This document shows, one piece after another, positions 35,989-45,897 of a stretch of 64,000 nt of DNA. Source of the stretch: Dankookia rubra. Lineage in GTDB: Bacteria; Pseudomonadota; Alphaproteobacteria; Acetobacterales; Acetobacteraceae. Position 1 is the first letter of the stretch, and every line of letters begins with the position of its first letter. Location of the stretch: contig NZ_SMSJ01000001.1 of NCBI RefSeq assembly GCF_004355005.1, positions 299,071 through 363,070 on the forward strand, written 5' to 3'. The notes under the pieces were generated by a model. It made no database searches, was not told the origin of the DNA, and saw only the letters and a list, made by a program, of their open reading frames with translations. The translations under genes were made by a program, and so were the position numbers.

Positions 35989-36810
35989 GTGAACGAGGTG
36001 TCGCCGGTGCCCTTCCCGCAGCCGGCGGCGCTGCAGCCCGTGGATGTCCGCGGTCGCATCGCCTTCCACGCTGCGGCGACCGAGGTGGCCTCAGCGGCCC
36101 GCGCCCGGCTGGTGGCCCGCTATGGCGAGGTGCCGACGGAGCAGGCCGCGGCGATCGTTTCGCTCGGCGGCGACGGCTGCATGCTGGAGACCCAGCACCG
36201 CTGGCTCGGCCGCAACATCCCGGTCTACGGGATGAACTGCGGCAGCGTCGGTTTCCTGATGAACGACTATCGGGAGGACGGGCTGGAGGAACGCCTGGCG
36301 GATGCCCAGGCCGCCGTGCTGCACCCGCTGCGGATGCGGAGCACCGCCGCCGATGGCAGCCTGGCCGAGGCGCTGGCGATCAACGAGGTCTCCTTGCTGC
36401 GCGAGACGCGCCAGGCCGCCAAGGTGCGGATCCTGATCGACGGCAAGGTGCGGCTGGCGGAGCTGATCTGCGACGGCGTGCTGGTGGCGACCCCGGCGGG
36501 CAGCACCGCCTACAACCTTTCGGCGCATGGGCCGATCGTGCCGCTCGGCGCCAACCTGCTGCCGCTGACGCCGATTTCCGCCTTCCGACCGCGGCGCTGG
36601 CGCGGCGCGCTGCTGCCATCCGATGCCGCGGTGGTCTTCGAGATCCTCGAGGCAGAGAAGCGCCCGGTGGCGGCGGTGGCCGACTATACCGAGGTGCGCG
36701 ACGTCCGCCGGGTCGAGGTGCGGGAGGACCGTACGGTCAGCCTGACCCTCCTCTTCGACCCCGACCACGGGCTGTCCGAGCGGATCATCGCGGAACAGTT
36801 CACCGTCTGA
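35989..36810 (+). CDS. nadK: NAD kinase
   Basis: A 273-residue enzyme that phosphorylates NAD to NADP. The GGDG motif is at residues 60-63 ([20 protein letters not shown]), followed by [15 protein letters not shown], the NE motif in [10 protein letters not shown], and the loop [20 protein letters not shown]. It starts with GTG at 35989, seven bases after the amidase stop, so the two are probably one transcript. The N-terminus is a little longer than in many homologues. Confidence 0.94.
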   Translation: MNEVSPVPFPQPAALQPVDVRGRIAFHAAATEVASAARARLVARYGEVPTEQAAAIVSLGGDGCMLETQHRWLGRNIPVYGMNCGSVGFLMNDYREDGLEERLADAQAAVLHPLRMRSTAADGSLAEALAINEVSLLRETRQAAKVRILIDGKVRLAELICDGVLVATPAGSTAYNLSAHGPIVPLGANLLPLTPISAFRPRRWRGALLPSDAAVVFEILEAEKRPVAAVADYTEVRDVRRVEVREDRTVSLTLLFDPDHGLSERIIAEQFTV

Positions 36811-36833
36811 CAGCTGGGACCTGGGCCGAGCGC

Positions 36834-38024
36834 ATGGCCGCACCGGAGGACAGCGTCGCGGCGAGCCGGGCGGCCGACACCCGCCTGCTGCTCTGCATTG
36901 CGATCGGCCAGACCATCGGCTGGGGCACGCTGTTTTCCACCTTCGCGCTGTTCGGCGCGCCGATGGAGGCCGAGCTCGGCTGGTCGCGCGCCTCAATCAA
37001 TGCCGGGCTGACGCTCGCCATGCTGGTTTCCGGCTTCGCCGCCGTGCCGGTCGGGCAGCATGTCGACCGGCATGGCGGGCGGCGGATTCTGGCCTGGGGC
37101 GGCTGGCTCGGCGCGGCGCTGCTGGCGGTCTGGTCCTTCGCCGGCAGCCTTCCGGTCTATTGGGCGCTCTGGGCCGGGATGGGTCTGGCGCAGGCCGCCG
37201 CGCTCTGGGGTCCGGCCATGGCGGTGGTGGTGACCTCGGCGCGTGACCCGAGCCGCACCATCACCGGCATCACCTTCATCACCGGCTTCACCGGGACGAT
37301 CTTCGTGCCGCTCGGCGCGGCCTTGATCGAAGGGCTCGGCTGGCGCCACGCCCTGCAGGTGCTGGCGGCGCTGCAGCTGATCCCCGGCCTGCTCGCGCTC
37401 TGGCTGCTGCCGCAGCCGCCGCCCCGACCGGCAACCGCGCCGCACGGCGGCTTCAGCCTGCGCGCGGCGGTGCGGCGGCCGGCCTTCCTCGGCCTCGCCG
37501 GCTGCTTCGCGGCGCATGCCTTCATTGGCATCGGCCTCGGCGCGCATGCCATCCCGCTGCTGCGCGAACGTGGCCTGCCGGAGGCCTCCGTGCTGCTGAT
37601 CGTCGCATTGCACGGGCCTTTCCAGGTGGCGGCGCGGCTGGCGCTGTTCGCGCTCGGCCGGCGCGTGACCATGCGCGGCGTCGGGCTGCTGGCGACGCTG
37701 CTGACGCCCTTCGGCATGCTGGTCCTGGCGCTGGCGCCGCCGGAGATCGCCTGGCTGATGCTCTATGCCCTATGCTGGGCCGTGGCCGACGGGCTGATGA
37801 CCATCGTCCGGGCCGCGGGCGTCGCCGAGATCCTGGGGCGGGAGGGCTACGGCGCCATTACCGGCGCGCTGAGCGTGGCGACGGTGGTGCCGCGCACCGC
37901 GGCGCCGCTGCTGATCGCGCTGATCTGGGAAGGCGCCGGCGGCTATGGACCGGTGCCCTGGCTGCTGGTGGCGCTCGCCTGCCTCGGTGCCGCCTCCTTC
38001 GCCCTCGCGGCGCGGGCCAGGTGA
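36834..38024 (+). CDS. MFS transporter
   Basis: A 396-residue inner-membrane carrier with twelve predicted helices. The loop between helices 2 and 3 is VGQHVDRHGGRRILAWGGW, a variant of the MFS signature. The helix GWGTLFSTFALFGAPMEAEL at the start resembles the oxalate/formate-antiporter-like and YbfB-type subgroup. The substrate cannot be told. It starts 24 bases after nadK and converges with the tiny lipoprotein gene. Confidence 0.87.
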   Translation: MAAPEDSVAASRAADTRLLLCIAIGQTIGWGTLFSTFALFGAPMEAELGWSRASINAGLTLAMLVSGFAAVPVGQHVDRHGGRRILAWGGWLGAALLAVWSFAGSLPVYWALWAGMGLAQAAALWGPAMAVVVTSARDPSRTITGITFITGFTGTIFVPLGAALIEGLGWRHALQVLAALQLIPGLLALWLLPQPPPRPATAPHGGFSLRAAVRRPAFLGLAGCFAAHAFIGIGLGAHAIPLLRERGLPEASVLLIVALHGPFQVAARLALFALGRRVTMRGVGLLATLLTPFGMLVLALAPPEIAWLMLYALCWAVADGLMTIVRAAGVAEILGREGYGAITGALSVATVVPRTAAPLLIALIWEGAGGYGPVPWLLVALACLGAASFALAARAR

Positions 38025-38028
38025 GGCG

Positions 38029-38151
38029 TCAGCGCGAGCGGGTACCGTCCCGCAGATTGCCACCGGCCGCGCCGCCGACATAGGGTCCGCTCATGCCGCC
38101 GCCGGCGCAGGCGCCGAGGGCGAGCAGCAGCAGGACGACCGCGCGCCTCAT
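38029..38151 (-). CDS. Tiny lipoprotein at end of dpp operon
   Basis: A 40-residue precursor: basic start MRRAVV, hydrophobic core LLLLALGAC with the lipobox Cys at residue 15, then a short Gly-rich mature part (GGGMSGPYVGGAAGGNL). Its ATG overlaps the dppF stop by four bases (ATGA). The mature part is about 26 residues. It could be an anchored accessory of the transporter or an entericidin-like peptide; its function is unknown. Confidence 0.55.
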   Translation of the reverse strand: MRRAVVLLLLALGACAGGGMSGPYVGGAAGGNLRDGTRSR

Positions 38152-39185
38152 GCCGCGTCGTTCAGGTGGCATGCGCTGCGGTGCCCCGGCGCCACCTGCT
38201 TCAGTGCCGGCCGCTCGGCCCTGCAGCGGTCGAAGGCGAAGGGGCAACGGGGGTGGAAGTGGCAGCCGCTGGGCGGGTTCAGCGGCGAGGGAATCTCCCC
38301 CTGCACCCCGGCAAAGACTCGCTTGCGCGCCTCGATCCGCGGCACCTCGGCCAGCAGGGCGCGGGTATAGGGGTGGTTGGGGCGGGCAAAGACCTCCTCG
38401 GAGGGCGCCTCCTCGACCACCCGGCCGAGATACATGATCACCACGCGGTCGCTCAGGTGCTCAACCACGCCGAGGTCGTGGCTGATGAAGAGATAGGTGA
38501 GGTCGAGCTCCCGCCGCAGCTTCATGAAGAGGTTGAGAATCTGGGCCTGGATCGAAACGTCGAGCGCCGCCACCGCCTCGTCGCAGACCAGGAAATCCGG
38601 CTGCACCGCGAGCGCGCGGGCGATGCCGATGCGCTGCCGCTGGCCGCCACTGAACTGGTGGGGGTAGCGGCGCTTCAGCGAGGGATCGAGCCCGGCCCGG
38701 CGGAGCTGGTCGTCGACATAGGCCTCCAGCCCGCCGCGCGGCACGAGGCCGTGGTATTGCGGCGCCTCGCCGACGATCTCCGCCACCTTCAACCGCGGGT
38801 TGAGCGAGGCATAGGGGTCCTGGAAGATCATCTGCGTGCGCAGCTTGGCGCGCTTCGCGTCGGCGCCGGAAAGCTTGGTAAGGTCCTGACCGCGCCAGAC
38901 GACTTGGCCGTCCGAGGGCGGCATGATGCCGGCGACCATGCGGCCGAGGGTGGACTTGCCGCAGCCGCTCTCGCCGACCAGCCCGACCACCTCGCCCTTC
39001 CGGACGCTGAGGTCGACGCCGTCGACGGCATGCACCACGTCCTCCCGCACCTTGACGCCGAGCCGCTTGACCAGCCGGCCGGCGAAGTCGAGCGGGTTGG
39101 AGAAGCGCTTCGATACGCCGCGCAGTTCGATGATCGGGACGCTGCCCTGCGCGGCGGCGCGGGGTGCTTCGAGAACGGCACTCAT
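38148..39185 (-). CDS. dppF: Peptide ABC transporter ATP-binding protein, DppF/OppF type
   Basis: A 345-residue ATPase. Walker A is GLVGESGCGKSTLGRMV, the signature is FSGGQRQRIGIARAL, Walker B is PDFLVCDEAVAALD, and the switch His is in FISHDLGVVEHL. The C-terminal CHFHPRCPFAFDRC cysteines are typical of Opp/Dpp ATPases. The ATG at 39183-39185 is chosen because GGAGGCG stands ahead of it. It lies 22 bases after dppD and works with it as the motor pair. Confidence 0.93.
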   Translation of the reverse strand: MSAVLEAPRAAAQGSVPIIELRGVSKRFSNPLDFAGRLVKRLGVKVREDVVHAVDGVDLSVRKGEVVGLVGESGCGKSTLGRMVAGIMPPSDGQVVWRGQDLTKLSGADAKRAKLRTQMIFQDPYASLNPRLKVAEIVGEAPQYHGLVPRGGLEAYVDDQLRRAGLDPSLKRRYPHQFSGGQRQRIGIARALAVQPDFLVCDEAVAALDVSIQAQILNLFMKLRRELDLTYLFISHDLGVVEHLSDRVVIMYLGRVVEEAPSEEVFARPNHPYTRALLAEVPRIEARKRVFAGVQGEIPSPLNPPSGCHFHPRCPFAFDRCRAERPALKQVAPGHRSACHLNDAA

Positions 39186-39207
39186 TGACGCGCCTCCGGC
39201 ACGATGC

Positions 39208-40215
39208 TCATGCGGCCACCGCCTCCTCATGCGGGTGGATGCAGCGGGCGAAGCGGCCGGGGCGGTATTCCGCAAAGGGTGGCGGCTCGGCGCAGCGCGC
39301 CTCGGCGCGCGGGCAGCGGGCGCGGAAGGCGCAGCCGGCCGGCAGGTTCAGCATCGATGGGGTCATGCCGGGGATCTGCCGCAACGGCTCGCCGCGCCGG
39401 TTGCGGCTCGGCACGCTGCCGATCAGCCCGAGCGTATAGGGGTGCAGCGGTGCGTCGAGCACCTGCTCGACCGGCCCGTTCTCCACCACTTTGCCGGCAT
39501 ACATCACCGCGATGTCGTCGGCGAGGCCGGCGACGACCGAAAGGTCGTGGGTGATCCAGACCAGCGCGGTGCCGGTCTGGGCGCAGAGCTTCTGCGCCTC
39601 CGCCAGGATCTGCCCCTGGATGGTGACGTCGAGCGCGGTGGTTGGCTCATCGGCGACGATGACGTCCGGCTTGTGCAGCAGGGCGATGGCGATGGCGACC
39701 CGCTGCCGCATGCCGCCGGAAAACTGGTGCGGGTAGGAGCGCAGGCGTTCGTCCGGGCTGGCGATGCCGACCTGGCCGAGCGCGTCGCGGGCACGCTGCC
39801 GAGCCTCCTCCCGGCTCACCCTGGCATGGGCGAGGACGGTCTCGATCATCTGGGTATCGATGCGCAGGACCGGGTTCAGCGTCATCATCGGGTCCTGGAA
39901 GATCATGGCGATCCGGTTGCCGCGCAGCTTGCGCATCGCCTCTTCGGACAGCGTCGCCAGGTCCTGCCCCTTGAACAGGATCTGGCCGCCCACGATGCGG
40001 CCGGGCGGATCCACCAGGCCGAGAATGGAGAATCCGGTGACCGACTTGCCCGAGCCGCTTTCGCCGACCAAGCCGAGCACCTTGCCGCTTCGGACGGTGA
40101 AGGACACGTCGTCCACCGCCTTCACCACGCCGGCACGGGTGAGGAAATGCGTCCGCAGGTTGCGCACCTCAAGCGTCGGCGCCCCCGGCGCCGCGGATGC
40201 CGGCACCGCGCTCAC
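39208..40215 (-). CDS. dppD: Peptide ABC transporter ATP-binding protein, DppD/OppD type
   Basis: A 335-residue ATPase: Walker [19 protein letters not shown], signature [15 protein letters not shown], Walker [21 protein letters not shown], switch His in [12 protein letters not shown], and the C-terminal [14 protein letters not shown] motif. GTG start at 40213-40215 overlaps the dppC stop by four bases (GTGA). It is one of two unlike ATPases of the importer. Confidence 0.93.
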   Translation of the reverse strand: MSAVPASAAPGAPTLEVRNLRTHFLTRAGVVKAVDDVSFTVRSGKVLGLVGESGSGKSVTGFSILGLVDPPGRIVGGQILFKGQDLATLSEEAMRKLRGNRIAMIFQDPMMTLNPVLRIDTQMIETVLAHARVSREEARQRARDALGQVGIASPDERLRSYPHQFSGGMRQRVAIAIALLHKPDVIVADEPTTALDVTIQGQILAEAQKLCAQTGTALVWITHDLSVVAGLADDIAVMYAGKVVENGPVEQVLDAPLHPYTLGLIGSVPSRNRRGEPLRQIPGMTPSMLNLPAGCAFRARCPRAEARCAEPPPFAEYRPGRFARCIHPHEEAVAA

Positions 40216-41138
40216 TTCTTCAGCCTCGGGTTCAGCACGTCGCGCAATTGATCCCCGACGAGGTTGATCGAGACAATGGTCACCAGCAGCGCGATCCCCG
40301 GATAGAAGCTGATCCAGTATTTGCCCGACAGCATGTATTCATAGCCATTGGCAATCAGCAGGCCGAGCGAGGGCTCGGTGATCGGCACGCCGAGGCCGAG
40401 GAAGCTCAGCGTCGCCTCCAGCGCGATGGCGCGCGCCACCTGCATGGTACCGACGACGATCAGCGGCGGCAGGCAGTTCGGCAGCAGGTGGCGGAAGATG
40501 ATGCGGTGGGTCGGCAGCGCCAGGCACTGCGCCGCCTCGATATACTCCCGCCGCCGCTCGACCAGCGCCGAGCCGCGGACGGTGCGGGCGTAGTAGGCCC
40601 ATTCCACCACCACCAGAGCAATGACGACGTTCAGGATGCCTTTGCCGAGAAAGGCGAGAATCATAAGCGCCGCGAGGATCGCCGGAAAAGAGAGCTGCAG
40701 GTCGACCAGCCGCATGATCAGGCTGTCGGTACGCCCGCCGGCATAGGCCGCCAGCATCCCGAGCGAGGCGCCGACCAGGCAGGCGAGGATCGCCGAGCCG
40801 GCGCCGACCGTCAGCGAGATGCGGAGGCCGTACATGATGCCGGACAGCATGTCCCGGCCCTGGTCGTCGGTGCCGAGCCAATAGGTGATGCCGCTTCCGC
40901 CGACGCTGCCCGGCTCGAGCCGCCCGTCCATGATGTCGAGCTGTGCCAAGTCGTAGGGGTTCTGCGGCGCGATCCAGGGCGCGAGGACGGCGACCAGCAC
41001 GATGATGCAGAAGAGCACCAGGCCGAAGAGCGCGAGGCGGGAGGCGGCGAATTCCGAGACGAAGCGGCGGAAGGGAGTCTCCACCCGCGCCGCCGGCGGG
41101 ACGGCGGCGGGGGGCGCGCCGGCGGTGGTGGTGCTCAT
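40212..41138 (-). CDS. dppC: Peptide ABC transporter permease, DppC type
   Basis: A 308-residue permease with about six membrane helices and a cytoplasmic N-terminal tail (residues 1-30, Pro/Ala-rich). The first helix is LALFGLVLFCIIVLVAVLAP; the coupling loop has EYIEAAQCLALPTHRIIFRH. The preceding segment HWLGTDDQGRD-type (TYWLGTDDQGRDMLSGIMYG) is the mark of DppC/OppC. ATGA overlap with dppB and GTGA with dppD. Confidence 0.93.
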   Translation of the reverse strand: MSTTTAGAPPAAVPPAARVETPFRRFVSEFAASRLALFGLVLFCIIVLVAVLAPWIAPQNPYDLAQLDIMDGRLEPGSVGGSGITYWLGTDDQGRDMLSGIMYGLRISLTVGAGSAILACLVGASLGMLAAYAGGRTDSLIMRLVDLQLSFPAILAALMILAFLGKGILNVVIALVVVEWAYYARTVRGSALVERRREYIEAAQCLALPTHRIIFRHLLPNCLPPLIVVGTMQVARAIALEATLSFLGLGVPITEPSLGLLIANGYEYMLSGKYWISFYPGIALLVTIVSINLVGDQLRDVLNPRLKK

Positions 41139-42109
41139 GACTTGCCCTCCAGCCGGACACGGGGATCGAGCAGCGAATAGGTGATGTCGACCAATAGGTT
41201 GATGGTGATGAACATCAGCACGATGATCATCAGGTAGGCGACCATCACCGGCCGGTCGAGCACGTTGATGCTGTCGATGATCAGCTTGCCCATCCCCGGC
41301 CAGGCGAACACGCTTTCCGTGACCACCGAGAAGGCGATGGTGCCGCCGAATTCCAGGCCGACCACAGTGACGACCGGAATCAGGATGTTCTTGAAGACAT
41401 GGATAAAGGTGATCCGCGCCGGCGAGAGCCCCTTGGCGCGGGCGAATTTCACGTAGTCCATCAGCATCGTCTCCCGCACCCCGGCGCGGGTCAGGCGGAT
41501 GACCAGGCTGATCTTGAACAGGCTGAGGTTCAGCGCCGGCATCAGCATGTGCGCCAGCCCGTCGCGCGTCAGGAAGGACCAGCGCATGCCGAGGATGGTC
41601 ACCGTCTCGCCCCTCCCGGTGCTCGGCAGCCAGCCGAGCTGCACGGCGAAGACCATGATCAGCATCAGCCCGACCCAGAAGGTCGGCAGCGAGAAGCCGA
41701 GGATGCTGCCCGCCAGGATCCCCTTCGAGACCGGCGAGCTTGGCCGCAGCCCGGCATAGAGCCCGAGCGGCAGGCCGATGATCAGTGCGGCGAGGGTGGC
41801 GCCGATCGCTAGTTCCAGCGTCGCCGGCATGCGGTCGAGGATCAGCCGCAGTGCCGGCTCGTTGAAGACGAAGCTGCGGCCGAGGTCGCCGCGCAGCGCA
41901 TTGCCGAGGAAGACCAGGTATTGCTGCCAGAGCGGCAGGTCGAGCCCGAGCGCCTTGATGGCCCGCTCGCGCTCGATCTGGTCGGCCTCGGGACTGATCA
42001 GGATCTCGATCGGATCGCCAATGGCATAGACGCCGAGGAAGACCAGCAGCGACATCACCAGCACGACGCCGGCCGCCTGCAACAGGCGGCGGAGCAGGAA
42101 AACGGTCAC
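41135..42109 (-). CDS. dppB: Peptide ABC transporter permease, DppB type
   Basis: A 324-residue permease with six helices. It begins with the N-terminal helix FLLRRLLQAAGVVLVMSLLV, typical of DppB, and the coupling loop DYVKFARAKGLSPARITFIH. GTG start at 42107-42109 overlaps the dppA stop by four bases. It pairs with DppC to form the channel. Confidence 0.93.
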   Translation of the reverse strand: MTVFLLRRLLQAAGVVLVMSLLVFLGVYAIGDPIEILISPEADQIERERAIKALGLDLPLWQQYLVFLGNALRGDLGRSFVFNEPALRLILDRMPATLELAIGATLAALIIGLPLGLYAGLRPSSPVSKGILAGSILGFSLPTFWVGLMLIMVFAVQLGWLPSTGRGETVTILGMRWSFLTRDGLAHMLMPALNLSLFKISLVIRLTRAGVRETMLMDYVKFARAKGLSPARITFIHVFKNILIPVVTVVGLEFGGTIAFSVVTESVFAWPGMGKLIIDSINVLDRPVMVAYLMIIVLMFITINLLVDITYSLLDPRVRLEGKS

Positions 42110-43704
42110 TTCGCGGCACTCGCCGGGCGGACATCATGCGCCCGGGTCAGCTCGTCCGCCCGGGGGTCATGCGCCAGCCCCTTCCGCATCGCCCAGGTGT
42201 TCTTCTGGATATGCAGCGGCAGGATGCCGACATCCTCGAAGACGATCCTGGTCGCCTGCTGCAGCAACGCCTCCCGTTTCGCGTCGTCCAGCTCGCGCAT
42301 CGCCTGGTCCAGCACGCGATCCATCTCCGGGTTCGAATAGCGGCCGCGGTTGGACGCGCCGTAACCCTTGTCGCGGTCGAAGGTGGCGGTCAGGTTCCGC
42401 AAAGGGTTGGATCCCTCGCCCGAGGAGGTGCCCCAGCCGATCAGGAAGCTCGACAGGTCCTGCCGCCCGGCGCGGGCGACGAAGGTGGTCCAGGGCTGCG
42501 CCTCGACCGCCGTGCGCACGCCGGCGCGCGTCCACATCTGGCCGATCGCCTGGATGATGCGGCTGTCGTTCGGATAGCGGTCGTTCGGCCCGTGCAGGGT
42601 GATGCGGAAGCCCTGCGGGAAGCCCGCCTCGGCCAGCAGCCGCTTCGCGCCTTCGGTATCGAAGCGGGTAGGCGTCAGGTCCGGCACGTAGGAAAAGGAC
42701 CCTTCCGGCAGGAACTGGCCGGCCGGGATCGCCGCCCCTTCCATCACCCGCTCGACAATGGCGTTGCGGTCGATCGCCATCGACAGGGCGCGGCGCACCC
42801 GGGCGTCCTTCAGCGGGTTGGCGGGCAGCGGCTTGCCGTCATTGTCGGTCACGAAGGGCGAGGAGTCGGTACGCGAATGGTCGAAGCTGAGATAGATCAG
42901 CCGGAGCCCGGTGATCTCTGACAAAGCCAAGCGCTGGTCGTTGCGCAGCTTCGCCAGGTCGCTGGTCGGCACCTGGTCGATGATCTCGACGTCGCCGGCC
43001 AGCAGCGCCGCGGTGCGCGCGGCGTCGTTGGTGATCATGCGGTAGTTCACCCGCTGCCAGGCCGGACGCGCGCCGAAATAGTTGTCGCTGCGCTCGAACT
43101 CGATGCGGTCGCCGTTGCGGTGGCTGATCATGCGGAACGGCCCGGTGCCGACCGCCATGGGTCCGGCATTGAAGCCCTCGGTGGTCGCCTGCGCATGCGT
43201 TTCGCGGTCGAGGATCATGACGCTGGCAAGATCGGTTGGCATCAGCGGATAGGGCACCGCGGTCTTCAGCCGCAGCGTATGCGCATCGACCACCTGCACC
43301 TCGCGGATCGGCCGCGTGTAGATGGCGTAGGAGGAGGGCGAGTTCGGCACGTTCGGGACGCGGGCGAAGGTGAAGGCGACGTCCTCGGCCGTGAACTCGC
43401 TGCCGTTGTGAAAGCGCACGCCGGGCCGCAGCTTGAACTCCCAGGTGGTCGCGTCGATCGCCTTCCAGCTCTCGGCCAGGTCGGGGATCACGCGGGCATG
43501 CCCATCCGTCGTCGTCAGGCCGCTGAAGATCATGTGCGCCACGGCGGTGTTGGGCGAAAGCTGGTGGTAGTGCGGATCGATCGAGGTCACGGGCGCGCCG
43601 ACACCCATGGTCAGCGTCTGGGCCCAGCCGACCGGTGCGGCAACCAGCGAGAATGCCAAGACCGCGGCGCCTTGCGCCGCGCGGAAGCACCAGCCCATTT
43701 TCAT
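42106..43704 (-). CDS. dppA: Peptide ABC transporter substrate-binding protein, DppA type
   Basis: A 532-residue periplasmic binding protein (SBP family 5). The signal peptide is GAAVLAFSLVAAPVGWAQ, and the mature start TLTMGVGAPVTSIDPHYHQL is typical. ESWKAIDATTWEFKLRPGVR and RRALSMAIDRNAIVERV are family blocks. The ATG at 43702-43704 is preferred; the frame is open 52 codons further but that part is Arg/Pro-rich noise. It is the first gene of the dppABCDF operon; the ligand may be peptides or glutathione-like compounds. Confidence 0.92.
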   Translation of the reverse strand: MKMGWCFRAAQGAAVLAFSLVAAPVGWAQTLTMGVGAPVTSIDPHYHQLSPNTAVAHMIFSGLTTTDGHARVIPDLAESWKAIDATTWEFKLRPGVRFHNGSEFTAEDVAFTFARVPNVPNSPSSYAIYTRPIREVQVVDAHTLRLKTAVPYPLMPTDLASVMILDRETHAQATTEGFNAGPMAVGTGPFRMISHRNGDRIEFERSDNYFGARPAWQRVNYRMITNDAARTAALLAGDVEIIDQVPTSDLAKLRNDQRLALSEITGLRLIYLSFDHSRTDSSPFVTDNDGKPLPANPLKDARVRRALSMAIDRNAIVERVMEGAAIPAGQFLPEGSFSYVPDLTPTRFDTEGAKRLLAEAGFPQGFRITLHGPNDRYPNDSRIIQAIGQMWTRAGVRTAVEAQPWTTFVARAGRQDLSSFLIGWGTSSGEGSNPLRNLTATFDRDKGYGASNRGRYSNPEMDRVLDQAMRELDDAKREALLQQATRIVFEDVGILPLHIQKNTWAMRKGLAHDPRADELTRAHDVRPASAAK

Positions 43705-43957
43705 TCCCCAGAAGCCCCAGCCGGGCGACGCTAGCATCCCGCCCCTGCCCCTGCCAGCGGCCGGACGAGGCCGCGGGCGTGACCTGAACCGGGACGCCGC
43801 CGGTTTGCCCAAGCCGGCGCCAGAGCATGCCGCGATGGGCGCCAGGACGGTCCCGGCCACGGCGAGATGCGCCCGGTTCGAACAACAACTCGGCGCGGCC
43901 CGTTGTTGCCATCGCAGATCGAGGTGCCCGCACCGTCACGCCGTCCCGCGCGCCGCG

Positions 43958-45799
43958 TCAGCGTGCCGCCCACCAGCCCGCCATGGCCCGGGACCAGCGC
44001 GCGACCAGCGCCCGCAGCGGCGCCGGTACCCGTGGCGCCGGCGCCGCGCTGCGCGGCGCGGCCAGGCGTTCGACCAGCAGTTCCGGCGGGCAGGGCAGTC
44101 CGCTCCGCGGATCGATGCAGCGCTGGTGCAGGATCAGCGCGCCAGCCACCAGCGCATCGAGGGACAGTGCCCGGCCGCGCCGCGGCGGCGGGTCGCAATC
44201 CTCGGTCAGGCCCCAGCCGGCATAGAAGGGTCGTCCCCAGGTGACCACGCGAAGGCCGCGCAACAGCGCCTCGAACCCCGCCAGGCTCGACAGGCAATGG
44301 ACCTCCTGCGCCAGCGCATAGAGCGGGCCGATCGGCAGGTCGCGCAGCACGTGGTCGGCGAGCATCCCGGCCTCCGGCACCGCGCCGCGGCGCATGCCGG
44401 CCTGCACGTCGGGATGCGGCTTGAACAGGATGACGGCATCCGGGTTTGTCGCCCGCACCGCCCGCAGCAGGCCGAGATTGGTGCGCAGCCGGCTGCCACC
44501 CTGGCGGACCGCGGCATCGTCCTCCACCTGACCGGGCACCAGGATCACCCGCTTCCCCGGCGGCAGCGGAGGCAGCTCCGCCGTCCCGGTCAGGTTGTAC
44601 TTGGTGACCCCCGCAGCGACGATGGCCGCGCGCAGCCGGGCGGCGCGGCCCAGCAGCGCGGCATCGAAGTCGGTCTCGGCCAGCAGCCGCTCCAGGTCGC
44701 TCGGGGTCGAGGGATCGTAGTGGATACCGCTGCCGTCGAGCACCAGGGCGGCGGCCCGCGCGCCCTGCACGCCGAGCCCGGCGGAGCGGAGGAATCCGTC
44801 CTCGATCCGCACCAGCCCGACCCCAGCCGCGGCCGCGCGCGCCGGCAGGTCGCGCGGCATCACCGCGGCCCAGACCGCGGCATCTCCGCCGGCCTGCCGT
44901 GCCAGTCGCAGGGCGGTCGAGCCGCGCATGACGATCCGCGGCGGGCCGGACTGGCTGGCGAGCGCCGCCAGCATGGCACGGTGCTTGAACCATTCGATGC
45001 CGGTGCAGGCGACGATGCGGCGGTTCGCCGCCTCAACCCGCCGCCAGGCCTCGAGCTGCGCGATCCCCTCCGCCGCCGTCCAGGGCCGGTCGCGGAAGGG
45101 ATCGGCCCAGCGGGTCGCGGCCAGCAGCGCGGCGAAGGCGGCCTCCGGCGCCGCGCCGCCCCAGGGCGCGGCGCCGTCGAGCCGCACCGGCACCCCGGCC
45201 GCCCCGGCCAGCAGCGCCATGCCGGGCGAGAGGGTGTGCAACTCGGCCGCCAAGTCGAGCAGCGTCCAGGGGGCGAGACGTCCGGGGAGCACGGCCGCGC
45301 CCGCAGCGGCCAGCACCGGCGCGGCGCCCGGCGGCGCATCTGGGTCCAGCGCGACCAGCACGGGCCGGCCGGCCAGTGCCGCAAGCAGGCCGCGCGCCGC
45401 TGCGGCCCTGGCCGGGTCGCCGGGATCGAGCAGCAGCACCGCCCCGCGTGCCGGCAGGCCGAGCCCTGCGGGTCCCGGATCGGCCAGGCCCGGCGCCCCG
45501 CCGACCCGCGCCGCGCGCAGCTGCGCCATGACCGCCCGCGCCGCGCCGCGGGCCGCGGCATCCGCACCATCGCCGGCCAGCCCGGCCCCAACCGCCTCGG
45601 CCAGCGGCACGGTGAGCAGGGCGACGGGCGCCCAGGCCGCACCGAAGCGCGGCGCCCGGAAGAGCCCCTCGTCCAGCACGCCGGGCCGTCCACCATCCGG
45701 GAAGAAAGTGTCAAGCTTCGCCGCGCTAAGCTGTGGCGGGCCGACCGGACGTCGTCCGGGGCGGGACCACTGCGCAGTATCGCCGTCAATCCAGGTCAT
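43958..45799 (-). CDS. kpsC: Capsular polysaccharide Kdo transferase, KpsC-like
   Basis: About 613 residues. The C-terminal two-thirds holds one clear KpsC module: RIVACTGIEWFKHRAMLAAL, VRIEDGFLRSAGLGV, GIHYDPSTPSDLERLL, KRVILVPGQVEDDAAVRQGG and VEVHCLSSLAGFE-type block (EVHCLSSLAGFEALLRGL). E. coli KpsC has two modules that alternate Kdo linkages; here the first 250 residues are Ala/Leu/Gly-rich and show no second EDGFLRS. It builds the Kdo linker on which group 2 capsule is exported. It is divergent from the kpsMTED operon. A GTG start at 45808 is also possible. No kpsS is in the window. Confidence 0.85.
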   Translation of the reverse strand: MTWIDGDTAQWSRPGRRPVGPPQLSAAKLDTFFPDGGRPGVLDEGLFRAPRFGAAWAPVALLTVPLAEAVGAGLAGDGADAAARGAARAVMAQLRAARVGGAPGLADPGPAGLGLPARGAVLLLDPGDPARAAAARGLLAALAGRPVLVALDPDAPPGAAPVLAAAGAAVLPGRLAPWTLLDLAAELHTLSPGMALLAGAAGVPVRLDGAAPWGGAAPEAAFAALLAATRWADPFRDRPWTAAEGIAQLEAWRRVEAANRRIVACTGIEWFKHRAMLAALASQSGPPRIVMRGSTALRLARQAGGDAAVWAAVMPRDLPARAAAAGVGLVRIEDGFLRSAGLGVQGARAAALVLDGSGIHYDPSTPSDLERLLAETDFDAALLGRAARLRAAIVAAGVTKYNLTGTAELPPLPPGKRVILVPGQVEDDAAVRQGGSRLRTNLGLLRAVRATNPDAVILFKPHPDVQAGMRRGAVPEAGMLADHVLRDLPIGPLYALAQEVHCLSSLAGFEALLRGLRVVTWGRPFYAGWGLTEDCDPPPRRGRALSLDALVAGALILHQRCIDPRSGLPCPPELLVERLAAPRSAAPAPRVPAPLRALVARWSRAMAGWWAAR

Positions 45800-45897
45800 C
45801 CGGAACACGCTATTCGGAAAGGTTCCCTAACGTTTGTAGGAATTGGGTTGCTCCTCACTCACTATTTGGTAGAGGAAGCAGCGGAGGCTGCGAACAC

